Source of the DNA: JBCBDX01 sp039822005
Lineage (GTDB): Bacteria; Pseudomonadota; Alphaproteobacteria; Rhizobiales; Rhizobiaceae
Direction of reading: 5' to 3'
DNA length: 64,000 nucleotides
NCBI GenBank assembly: GCA_039822005.1
Contig: JBCBMZ010000002.1
Location: 1 to 64,000, forward strand
The notes beneath the pieces were generated by a model, which had not been told where the DNA came from, did no database searches, and was given only the letters and a program-made list of their open reading frames with translations. The position numbers and the translations under genes were made by a program. This document shows positions 35,095 through 42,878 of the stretch, one piece after another; within the stretch, counting starts at the first letter, position 1, and each line of letters begins with the position of its first letter.

Positions 35095-35745
35095 CTATAG
35101 CTCTCCTAGCGTCGAAATCACCTTGCCCGGCGCGTAATTGTGATATTCTTCAACCGCGCCAGAGCGGTTGAGCCACACCGTCTTAAATTCAAACTTCGTG
35201 GTGGCCGCAATGTCCCACCGGTTGGAAGATACGAAGCCGATCTTTTTTGGCTTGCAGTCCCAGGCATCAGTGACCATCCGGTAGACATCCGGCGATGTCT
35301 TGAAGACCTTTACGGCATCTACACTGAAAATATCGTCGACAAGTGCAGCAATACCGGAGTGCTCTGTTGCCGCTTGGAGCATATCGGGCGAACCGTTGGA
35401 TAAAATGGCTATCCGGTAGCCTTGTTCTCGCAATGCCTCCAAAGCGGGAACGACATCATCAAAGGCATCCAACGTCCAATAAAGCTCCATCAGCTTTTCA
35501 TGGAGCTTTTCGTCGTCGCGACCGTGATGTTTAAGCGCAAACGCCAAGGCTTCACCAGTCAGCTTCCAGAACTCCTTGTACGAGCCCATCAGGCTGCGAA
35601 CCCAGGAATATTCAAGCTGCTTGATCCGCCAGGTTTCCGAGATGGCGGCGTGATCAGGGCCAATATCGTCAGCCAATTTGCGCATGGCTGCATGAACGTC
35701 GAATAGGGTGCCGTAGGCATCAAAAACATAGCCGATCTTGGCCAT
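35095..35745 (-). CDS. haloacid dehalogenase, type II
   Basis: A 216-residue HAD-superfamily hydrolase of the L-2-haloacid dehalogenase subgroup. The nucleophile is Asp9 in YVFDAYGTLFD; motif II is ILSNGSPDML, the conserved lysine lies in VKVFKTSPDVY, and motif III is GFVSSNRWDIAA. These motifs and length fit enzymes that hydrolyse 2-haloalkanoates, though many members act on other substrates. The ATG is 130 bp from the divergent aminotransferase start. Confidence 0.92.
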   Translation of the reverse strand: MAKIGYVFDAYGTLFDVHAAMRKLADDIGPDHAAISETWRIKQLEYSWVRSLMGSYKEFWKLTGEALAFALKHHGRDDEKLHEKLMELYWTLDAFDDVVPALEALREQGYRIAILSNGSPDMLQAATEHSGIAALVDDIFSVDAVKVFKTSPDVYRMVTDAWDCKPKKIGFVSSNRWDIAATTKFEFKTVWLNRSGAVEEYHNYAPGKVISTLGEL

Positions 35746-35874
35746 GGGGCACTGTCCCGCTTTTCATTAAAAGACGGCGCGAAGCTTTGGCGGCTTGTTG
35801 CCTGGGGGTCAAGGGCAGCGTTGACTGATAGTTGGCGTCGTATATTGGCTTGGGTCAAAGGGAGGAAGATGCCA

Positions 35875-36741
35875 ATGACCGTTAAACAAACCACAGCAAG
35901 CGCCACTTGGACTTATGTTGATGGTGACTGGCATAAAGGCAATGTGCCGCTTTTTGGTGCGCGCACCCATGCGGTTTGGCTCGGTTCGACAGTTTTTGAC
36001 GGTGCCCGCTGGTTTGAAGGGGTGGCGCCCGACCTTGATCTGCATTGCCAGCGGGTCAATGCGTCCGCTGACGCACTGGGTCTGACGGCAACGATGGAAG
36101 CGCAAGATATCGAAGCCCTGACCCATGATGGGCTTAAAAAATTTGATGGTGATACGGCGATCTACGTACGTCCCAGCTATTGGGCGGAGGATGGCGGCTA
36201 TATGGGCGTGCCTGCAGATCCCGATTCCACCCGCTTTGCCTTGACCCTCTTTGAAAGCCCGATGATCGCGCCGGAAGGTTTTTCGGTAACCATTTCGCCC
36301 TTTCGCCGCCCGACACCGGAAACCATGCCGACCAATGCAAAGGCCGGTTGTTTGTATCCGCAGAACGGTCGCGCCATCATCGAAGCCAAGACACGGGGTT
36401 TTGACAATTGCATCACCCGCGACATGCTCGGCAATGTGTGTGAAACCGGCACATCCAACATTTTCTACGTCAAGGATGGCCAGCTTTTCACGCCGGCTGC
36501 CAATGGTTCGTTCCTGGCCGGGATCACCCGCAGACGCATCATGCAACTGCTGGGCGACTATGGCTTCAAAACGGTCGAAAAAACCGTGACCGTCGACGAG
36601 TTGTTGGATGCCGACGAGATTTTCTCCACCGGCAATCACTCTAAAGTGGTGCCGATCATCAAGATCGAAGATCGCAAGTTGCAGCCGGGCCCTATCGCCA
36701 AGAAAGCAAGGGAGCTCTATTGGGAATGGGCTCACGCCTAA
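35875..36741 (+). CDS. branched-chain amino acid aminotransferase (fold-type IV PLP enzyme)
   Basis: A 288-residue class IV aminotransferase that interconverts branched-chain amino acids and 2-oxo acids. VPLFGARTHAVWLGSTVFDGARWFEG at the N-terminus, the PLP lysine region TNAKAGCLYP, ETGTSNIFYVKDG and GITRRRIMQLL are family marks. D-amino-acid transaminase or aminodeoxychorismate lyase activity cannot be excluded since they share the fold. GGAGG lies 9 nt before ATG 35875 and only 3 nt before ATG 35869; I prefer the former. Probably monocistronic, upstream of sodB. Confidence 0.9.
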   Translation: MTVKQTTASATWTYVDGDWHKGNVPLFGARTHAVWLGSTVFDGARWFEGVAPDLDLHCQRVNASADALGLTATMEAQDIEALTHDGLKKFDGDTAIYVRPSYWAEDGGYMGVPADPDSTRFALTLFESPMIAPEGFSVTISPFRRPTPETMPTNAKAGCLYPQNGRAIIEAKTRGFDNCITRDMLGNVCETGTSNIFYVKDGQLFTPAANGSFLAGITRRRIMQLLGDYGFKTVEKTVTVDELLDADEIFSTGNHSKVVPIIKIEDRKLQPGPIAKKARELYWEWAHA

Positions 36742-36834
36742 ATTCGCGACTAATGCGAACGATGTTCCTTGTCTCAGCCAAACGCGCGGCCTACTTGTCG
36801 CACAGAAAAACCCGACCATCGAGAGGACACCGAC

Positions 36835-37440
36835 ATGGCTTTGACACTACCTGACCTTCCTTACGCCTATGATGATCTAGCGCCCTTCATGTCTGTTGAG
36901 ACATTGGAGTTTCACCATGACAAGCACCACAATGCCTATGTTGTGAAAGGCAATGAGTTGCTGGCAGGTTCAGCGCACGCCGACAAATCCATCGAAGAGA
37001 TCTGCGCTGCCGCCTACGCTGACGGCAACGCCGGCCTGATCAACAATGTCGGACAACACTATAACCACATTCATTTTTGGCAGTGGATGAAGAAAGATGG
37101 TGGCGGCACCAATCTGCCGGGCGCGATTGCATCAGCGATCGATTCTGATCTTGGCGGTTATGACAAGTTCAAGGCCGATTTCATTGCAGCTGGCGTTGGA
37201 CAGTTTGGCTCCGGTTGGGCCTGGCTCGCAGTCAAGGACGGCAAGCTGGAAATCATGAAAACGCCGAACGGCGAAAACCCGCTGATGCATGGTGCAAATC
37301 CGATCCTCGGCTGCGACGTCTGGGAACATTCCTACTATATCGACTACCGCAACGCGCGCCCGAAATATCTGGAAGCCTTTGTCGACAGCCTGATCAACTG
37401 GGATTACGTGCTCGAAATGCACGAAGCGGCGACCGCCTGA
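36835..37440 (+). CDS. sodB: superoxide dismutase, Fe/Mn type
   Basis: A 201-residue cytoplasmic enzyme that dismutates superoxide. The four metal ligands are His27 (EFHHDKHH), His78 (HYNH), Asp161 and His165 (DVWEHSYY). Second-sphere residues and GGGTNLPGAI are normal. Whether it prefers Fe or Mn cannot be fixed by eye, though NHIHFWQWM is common in iron and cambialistic alphaproteobacterial forms. Start at the ATG with AGAGGA upstream, rather than an upstream codon at 36769. A terminator follows within 30 nt. Confidence 0.96.
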   Translation: MALTLPDLPYAYDDLAPFMSVETLEFHHDKHHNAYVVKGNELLAGSAHADKSIEEICAAAYADGNAGLINNVGQHYNHIHFWQWMKKDGGGTNLPGAIASAIDSDLGGYDKFKADFIAAGVGQFGSGWAWLAVKDGKLEIMKTPNGENPLMHGANPILGCDVWEHSYYIDYRNARPKYLEAFVDSLINWDYVLEMHEAATA

Positions 37441-37469
37441 TCCACCTGATCTTTGACGTAATGCTGTTG

Positions 37470-37493
37470 CGCCCGGCCTTTGGTCGGGCGTTT
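37470..37493 (+). terminator. Rho-independent terminator after sodB
   Basis: A 9-bp stem with one G-U pair (CGCCCGGCC / GGTCGGGCG), a TTT loop and a short T-tract. It lies 29 nt after the sodB stop. Confidence 0.7.
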
Positions 37494-37594
37494 AACGCTG
37501 TTTTCACAAAAGTGACACTTGATTTTTTCTGGTATGGCGAGAATTAATTTACGGGTCTAAGCGTACTCGCAGACAGAAACGGAGATTTTCTCGC

Positions 37595-38050
37595 ATGCCA
37601 TTCCTCTCAAAGACCGCCAAAATTGCCTTGGCTGCCGTCGTTGCCCTGACTGCTGGATCAGCAGTGGTTGTGGCTCAAGACCCAATTGCTGAACGCAAAG
37701 CCGCGATGAAATCCGTCGGTGGAGCAATGCGCACCCTCGTTGGTTTTGCGCGTGGCCAAGCCGACTATGACGCCGCCGCGGCACTGGCTGCTTTTACAAC
37801 AATGAATGAAGTGGCAGGCCGCTATGGCGACCTGTTCCCCGAGGGCTCCGAGACCGGTGGCGAGACAAAGGCGGCTCCAACCATCTGGTCCGACCGCGCC
37901 GGTTTTGATGCCGAAGTGGCCAAATTCCAGGTTAACACAGCCTCGGCTATCGACGCGGCCCCAGCCGACCTCGACGCATTTCGTGCTGTCTTTGGTCCCG
38001 TTGGTGCAAGCTGCGGTTCATGTCACGAAAAATACCAGCTCTCTAACTAG
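37595..38050 (+). CDS. cytochrome c' (class II c-type cytochrome)
   Basis: A 151-residue periplasmic heme protein. A signal peptide (hydrophobic 8-27, cleavage near VVA-QD) precedes a four-helix bundle with the heme site Cys140-Gly-Ser-Cys-His144 at the very C-terminus, which is diagnostic of class II cytochromes. Cytochromes c' bind NO and have been linked to nitrosative-stress protection; c-556-type electron carriers share the fold. It lies 13 nt before the diheme cytochrome gene, so the two are probably cotranscribed. Confidence 0.92.
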   Translation: MPFLSKTAKIALAAVVALTAGSAVVVAQDPIAERKAAMKSVGGAMRTLVGFARGQADYDAAAALAAFTTMNEVAGRYGDLFPEGSETGGETKAAPTIWSDRAGFDAEVAKFQVNTASAIDAAPADLDAFRAVFGPVGASCGSCHEKYQLSN

Positions 38051-38063
38051 CCTGAGAAGTTGA

Positions 38064-38996
38064 ATGAAACGTCTCGCGTTCGCATTTGTCTTTCTGGTTT
38101 TTGCGGGCGCGTGCATCTTCTGGTTTTTGACTGCACCAAACAGCGTTCCTGAAATGCGCATGGCTGCGGTCACCAGCCATGTGGCTGATATCACCAACGG
38201 CGAAAATGTATTCTGGGCGGCAGGCTGCGCGTCTTGTCATTCCGTGCAGGGCTCAAGCGGCGATGCCCGTTTGGAGCTTGTTGGCGGCTATCAGCTGAAG
38301 TCCGATTTCGGGACCTTCGTTGCCCCCAATATCTCCATGCATCCCGATGACGGGATTGGTAATTGGTCACTGGAAGACTTTGCGGCTTCCATTATTGCTG
38401 GTGTCTCACCCGATGGTCGCCACTACTATCCGGCTTATCCGTTTGCCTCCTTCGCGCGGATGACGGACACCGACATTGCGGATCTGTGGGCCTTTTGGCA
38501 GACATTGCCCGCTGTTGAAACACCAGCCGAGCAGCCCGTAACCGACCTTGGTTTCCCCTTCAACATCCGGCGCGGTGTGGGTCTGTGGAAGCTGGTATTT
38601 TTTAATGACAAGTCATTCGTTGACGCGGCGACGTTGCCCGATGATCCGCTTGTGGCGCGTGGCCAATATCTGACCGAAGGCATGGGCCATTGCGGCGAAT
38701 GTCATACAAGTCGCAATCTGGCAGGGGCCATACGCGGTGACGTTTGGCTAGCTGGCGCACCAAACCCGTCGGGCAAAGGGCGCATCCCCAACATCACGCC
38801 TCATCCCGATGGCATCGAAAGCTGGACCGCTGACGACATCGCCTTTTCGCTGGAAAGCGGTTTTACGCCGTCCTTTGATTCTTTTGGCGGCACGATGGCA
38901 TCCGTCGCTAAAAACTACGCCAACGTGGCCGCCGAGGATCGCCAGGCTATTGCCGCTTATCTCAAAGTGATCGCAGCTTTGCCAGACCAGCCATAA
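38064..38996 (+). CDS. membrane-anchored diheme cytochrome c
   Basis: A 310-residue protein with an uncleaved-looking N-terminal helix (4-23) and two class I heme sites, Cys55-Ala-Ser-Cys-His59 and Cys210-Gly-Glu-Cys-His214. Candidate axial Met residues follow (SMHPDDGIG after the first site). Its two repeats resemble the cytochrome subunits of membrane dehydrogenases such as gluconate or alcohol dehydrogenase, but these usually have three hemes and no dehydrogenase is adjacent. It probably passes electrons between a periplasmic donor, perhaps the neighbouring cytochrome c', and the respiratory chain. Its stop abuts the convergent ptrB gene. Confidence 0.9.
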   Translation: MKRLAFAFVFLVFAGACIFWFLTAPNSVPEMRMAAVTSHVADITNGENVFWAAGCASCHSVQGSSGDARLELVGGYQLKSDFGTFVAPNISMHPDDGIGNWSLEDFAASIIAGVSPDGRHYYPAYPFASFARMTDTDIADLWAFWQTLPAVETPAEQPVTDLGFPFNIRRGVGLWKLVFFNDKSFVDAATLPDDPLVARGQYLTEGMGHCGECHTSRNLAGAIRGDVWLAGAPNPSGKGRIPNITPHPDGIESWTADDIAFSLESGFTPSFDSFGGTMASVAKNYANVAAEDRQAIAAYLKVIAALPDQP

Positions 38997-41081
38997 TTAC
39001 GCAGTGCCGGACACCTTGAGAGCAAAGGCATAGACTTCTGCGACCTCTTCAAGCCTTGAGAAGCGCCCTGACGCGCCGCCATGGCCCGCCCCCATATTGG
39101 TCTTTAAAAGATAGGGGCCGGCATCTGGTGCTTCTTCACGAAGCTTGGCGATCCACTTTGCAGGCTCCCAATAGGTAACACGAGGGTCAGTCAAACCACC
39201 CACGGCCAAGATCGGCGGATAAGGCTTGTCGGCAACATTTTCATAAGGCGAATAGGATGCGATATAAGCGTAATCCTCCGCGCTCTCGATCGGGTTGCCC
39301 CACTCCGGCCATTCCGGCGGTGTCAGGGGAAGGGTGTCATCGAGCATCGTATTCAGGACATCAACAAAGGGCACTTCCGCAATGATGCCGCCGAATGCTT
39401 CCGGTGCCATATTGACCGTGGCGCCCATCAACATGCCGCCCGCTGATCCGCCTTGTGCAACAATGCGCTCGTGACTTGTGTAGCCCTCGGCTACGAGGTG
39501 TTTTGCGGCGGCCACAAAGTCTTCAAACGTGTTCTTTTTCGCATCCCGTTTGCCGTCTTCATACCAGCTATATCCCTTGTCCATGCCGCCACGAATGTGC
39601 GCAATGGCGTAGACGAACCCGCGATCAACCAGCGAAAGACAGCTTGTGTTGAAGCCAGCCGGAATGGTGATGCCATAGGAACCGTAGCCGTAAAGCAGGC
39701 ACGGAGAATTGCCGTCCAATACGGTATCTTTGCGCATGACCAACGAAACCGGGACCTGCGTGCCGTCGTGCGAAGGTGCTATGATGCGCCGGGTGATATA
39801 GTTGCCTGGATTGTGGCCACTGGGCACTTGTTGCGTCTTCAAAAGAACACGCTCGCGCGTGGCCATGTTGTAGTCGAACACCTGCCCCGGTGTCGTCATT
39901 GATGAATATGAAAAGCGGATCACGTCCGTGTCATATTCAGCTGATCCTTGCAGACCAAGTGAATAAGCTTCTTCGTCAAACGCTATGGCGTGCTCTTCAC
40001 CCGTTACGCGATCCTTGATCACGATCCGGGGCAGGGCGTTACGGCGTTCCAACCAAACCAGATGGCGGGCATAGGCCTCATGACTGATTATGAGACGGCC
40101 CGCTTCATGCGGCACAATTTCGGTCCAGTTGGGTTTGCCTGGACTGTCTTTTGGCGTCTTCATGATTTTGAAGTCTTTCGCCCCGTCCGCATTGGTCAAA
40201 ACGAAAAGAACATCGCCGCCCTCGCTCACACTATACTCGTGCTCAACCCGTCTCGGCTCGACAATCTGGGCAGGACGGGTTGGGTCGCTGGCGTCAAGGA
40301 TCCGGACTTCTGATGTCTGGTGATCGTGGCAGTTGATTTCGATAAAGTCATTTGAGCGGCTACGGCCGACGCCGACAAAGAACCCGCTATCTGGCTCCTC
40401 GTACAAAAGCGCATCATCGGACTGATCGGATCCCAGCCGGTGAAAGAATACTTTTGACGGGCGGTGATTGTCGTCCATCAGCGTGTAGACGATCCCTCGG
40501 CCGTCCGCTGTAAAAACAGCACCGCCGCCCATGTCCGTGATGGTGTCATCCAAATCGACGCCGGTGTTCAAATCTCTGACTTTTACGGTAAAGTATTCCG
40601 AGCCTTTGTCGTCATAGGCCCACAACAAGTGGTCATGGTGTGGCGCGCGATCAGTGCCGCCAAGCTTGAAATAGTCCTTGCCCGTCGCTTCCTTGTCGCC
40701 GTCGAGCATGATGTGCCGCTCGCCATCGGGATTGTCCCGTTCAACGCGGTAGTAGCGCGGTTGTTGGCCGCCGGTGGCAAATGATGTGCCATAAGCCCAA
40801 GGGCCATCGGGCGCGGGCACACTTTCATCATCTTCCTTGATACGGCCCTTCATCTCGGCAAACAGCGTTTCCTGAAGCGCTTGTGTGTCCGCCATGAACG
40901 CCTTCTGGAAATCGTTTTCAACTTCCAGAAAGGCTCGGATATCGTCTGCCAATACCGATGTATCCTTGAAGACTTCCTGCCAATTGTCTGCGCGCAGCCA
41001 AGCGTAATTATCAACACGTTCAACGCCGTATCGGGTATCCGATAGCGGTATTTTCTTGGCAGGTGGCGGCGTATTGGTCAT
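38997..41081 (-). CDS. ptrB: oligopeptidase B (prolyl oligopeptidase family S9A)
   Basis: A 694-residue cytosolic serine peptidase that cleaves short peptides after Arg or Lys. A seven-bladed propeller (about 80-410) precedes the hydrolase domain with the nucleophile motif GGSAGG near residue 545. Late Asp and the GAGHGGASGRF loop with the catalytic His complete the triad. EDDESVPAPDGPWAY at the N-terminus is a good match to PtrB. Length is standard. No operon partners. Confidence 0.94.
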   Translation of the reverse strand: MTNTPPPAKKIPLSDTRYGVERVDNYAWLRADNWQEVFKDTSVLADDIRAFLEVENDFQKAFMADTQALQETLFAEMKGRIKEDDESVPAPDGPWAYGTSFATGGQQPRYYRVERDNPDGERHIMLDGDKEATGKDYFKLGGTDRAPHHDHLLWAYDDKGSEYFTVKVRDLNTGVDLDDTITDMGGGAVFTADGRGIVYTLMDDNHRPSKVFFHRLGSDQSDDALLYEEPDSGFFVGVGRSRSNDFIEINCHDHQTSEVRILDASDPTRPAQIVEPRRVEHEYSVSEGGDVLFVLTNADGAKDFKIMKTPKDSPGKPNWTEIVPHEAGRLIISHEAYARHLVWLERRNALPRIVIKDRVTGEEHAIAFDEEAYSLGLQGSAEYDTDVIRFSYSSMTTPGQVFDYNMATRERVLLKTQQVPSGHNPGNYITRRIIAPSHDGTQVPVSLVMRKDTVLDGNSPCLLYGYGSYGITIPAGFNTSCLSLVDRGFVYAIAHIRGGMDKGYSWYEDGKRDAKKNTFEDFVAAAKHLVAEGYTSHERIVAQGGSAGGMLMGATVNMAPEAFGGIIAEVPFVDVLNTMLDDTLPLTPPEWPEWGNPIESAEDYAYIASYSPYENVADKPYPPILAVGGLTDPRVTYWEPAKWIAKLREEAPDAGPYLLKTNMGAGHGGASGRFSRLEEVAEVYAFALKVSGTA

Positions 41082-41200
41082 GACAAATGAATTCCTTAAC
41101 GGAAGCTGAATAGGGGGGTCACGCGCGGTTCAAAGCGCATGGATTAGCCATGCATATGTGGGCCGGAGCTTCCGGTGCAACCAACATCGGAGAAATTGAC

Positions 41201-41578
41201 ATGAAAATTAAACCAACCATTGCCGCTTCGCTCGCCCTTTTGACGGCTGCGCTTGCGATGCCAATGACCTCGAACGCGTCTACATTCTTTGCCTGGGAGG
41301 TAGCAGGTGTTGAATTTGGTGACACACTCAATGTGCGTCGATGGCCAGCACCACACAGCCAAAAACGCGGCGCGTTTCCCAATGGCACTGTGCTGCAAAT
41401 GACCGGCAAGTGCAAAAATGCGCCACATTTACTGGATCAGATTTCAGGTCTGTCATCGGTCAAACAGCGCGAAGTTGTCCGCTATATGTGGTGTGAACTC
41501 TATCATGATCCGGACCTCAACGGCACTTATGAACCCGGCTGGATTTACATGAAATACGCCAAGCCGCTGGGTGAGTAA
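41201..41578 (+). CDS. exported SH3-like protein of unknown function
   Basis: A 125-residue protein with a signal peptide (MKIKPTIAASLALLTAALA, cleavage near SNA-ST). The mature part contains DTLNVRRWPAPHSQ, the LNVRXXP motif of bacterial SH3 (SH3b) domains, and two cysteines (GKCKN and YMWCELYH) that may pair. SH3b domains often bind peptidoglycan stem peptides or periplasmic partners. GGAG 8 nt before the ATG at 41201 supports the start over an upstream codon. Function unknown. Confidence 0.75.
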   Translation: MKIKPTIAASLALLTAALAMPMTSNASTFFAWEVAGVEFGDTLNVRRWPAPHSQKRGAFPNGTVLQMTGKCKNAPHLLDQISGLSSVKQREVVRYMWCELYHDPDLNGTYEPGWIYMKYAKPLGE

Positions 41579-41640
41579 AGCCGACTTGATCCTGTTACCA
41601 TGGTCATGGATGCTTGCTCCGTACTGAGCGGGAGAGCGCC

Positions 41641-42276
41641 ATGACCATAACTTTTTACACTAACCCCATGAGCAGGGGGCAGATTGCGCGTTGGGCCATG
41701 CATGAAGTTGATGCCGATTATGACGAGGTCATTCTAAGCTACGGCCACGAGATGAAGACGCCCGACTATCGACAACTGAATCCAATGGGAAAAGTACCGA
41801 CCATTGTCCACGACGGCAATGTGGTGACAGAGTGCGCCGGTATTTGCATGTATCTGGCTGCAGCGTTCCCGGAAGCTGGCTTGCAGCCTAACTCACTGTC
41901 TGAAAAAGCCGATTATTTTCGCTGGATCACATTCGGCGCGGGGCCGGTTGAACAGGCAATCGTCAATAACAGTTTTGGCTGGGGGGCGGATGATCCGCAA
42001 ACCCGCGGGCGTCTTGGTTACGGCAGCTACGAACTGACGATGACTGTGTTGTCCGATCGCTTCAAGGATCGCCATTACGTCTGCGGCAATCATTTTACAG
42101 CAGCCGATATTTATCTCGGCGCGCAGGTCGATTGGGGATTGCAGTTCGAAACCATCCCCTCCACACCAACCTTGGAGGCATACGCTGAACGTCTGCGCGC
42201 GCGCGACGCCTACAAGGCGGCAAGAGCTATTGATGGTGCGCATATCGCCAAGATGCGAGCGGCAAACCCTGATTGA
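41641..42276 (+). CDS. glutathione S-transferase family protein
   Basis: A 211-residue protein with an N-terminal thioredoxin fold (ITFYTNPMSRGQIARWAM, with Ser as a candidate catalytic residue) and cis-Pro region GKVPTIVHDGNVVTECAGIC, then an all-helical C-terminal domain with FTAADIYLGAQ. This matches cytosolic GSTs; substrate unknown. GGGAG lies upstream of the ATG at 41641. It is convergent with msrB with no intergenic bases. Confidence 0.9.
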   Translation: MTITFYTNPMSRGQIARWAMHEVDADYDEVILSYGHEMKTPDYRQLNPMGKVPTIVHDGNVVTECAGICMYLAAAFPEAGLQPNSLSEKADYFRWITFGAGPVEQAIVNNSFGWGADDPQTRGRLGYGSYELTMTVLSDRFKDRHYVCGNHFTAADIYLGAQVDWGLQFETIPSTPTLEAYAERLRARDAYKAARAIDGAHIAKMRAANPD

Positions 42277-42678
42277 TCAGCCCTCATTGGGTTCAAAATG
42301 CATGGCGACGCCGTTCATGCAGTAGCGCAGACCCGTCGGTTGGGGGCCGTCATTGAACACGTGCCCCAAATGCCCATCACAATCCGCGCAGCGAATTTCC
42401 GTGCGCACCATGAAGAATGACCGATCCTTGTGCTCGGTAACAGCATCATCCCCGGTCGGTTGGTAAAAACTTGGCCATCCGGTACCGCTGTCGAATTTGG
42501 CATCGGACAGGAACAAATCATTGCCACAGCCTGCGCAAATGAATTTGCCCGCTCTTTTTTCAGCGTCGAGAGGCGAGGTGCCAGCTCGTTCCGTGCCATG
42601 CTTGCGCAGTACACGGAATTGTTCCGGACTCAGAATTTCTTTCCACTCGGCCTCTGATTTCTCAACTTTCAAGGGCAT
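42277..42678 (-). CDS. msrB: peptide-methionine (R)-S-oxide reductase MsrB
   Basis: A 133-residue zinc-containing MsrB that repairs methionine-R-sulfoxide. Zinc cysteines are at 48, 51, 97 and 100 (CAGC and CADC), and catalytic Cys120 sits in RYCMNGVAMHF. WPSFYQP and GHVFNDGP are conserved substrate-site segments. The ATG at 42678 gives the usual length; an open extension to 42810 adds a non-homologous leader and was rejected. No signal peptide, so cytosolic. Confidence 0.95.
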   Translation of the reverse strand: MPLKVEKSEAEWKEILSPEQFRVLRKHGTERAGTSPLDAEKRAGKFICAGCGNDLFLSDAKFDSGTGWPSFYQPTGDDAVTEHKDRSFFMVRTEIRCADCDGHLGHVFNDGPQPTGLRYCMNGVAMHFEPNEG

Positions 42679-42878
42679 ATGCGTCGGTTCCTTTTCATTG
42701 CAGGCAAAGTAAGTTCGCAGCCATTGTTGCGCAAGCTTACTGCGATCCCGCATCTTCGCAAAACGTAATTCTGGGGGATGTGAAACGGTTTTTCTTGCCG
42801 TACAGTCCAAAACGACTTAAGCCGCCCAAGACCTGAATTTAACAAGATTTTTTTCGGAATATTGACCTTTTCCCTGTG

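Noticed and set aside
35809..36819. 336-codon open frame on the minus strand
   Set aside because: It lies antisense to a clear branched-chain aminotransferase with all family motifs, and its translation has no recognisable domain.
41137..41153. 6-bp hairpin GCATGG/CCATGC upstream of the SH3-like gene
   Set aside because: Short, and such repeats arise often by chance; no supporting context.
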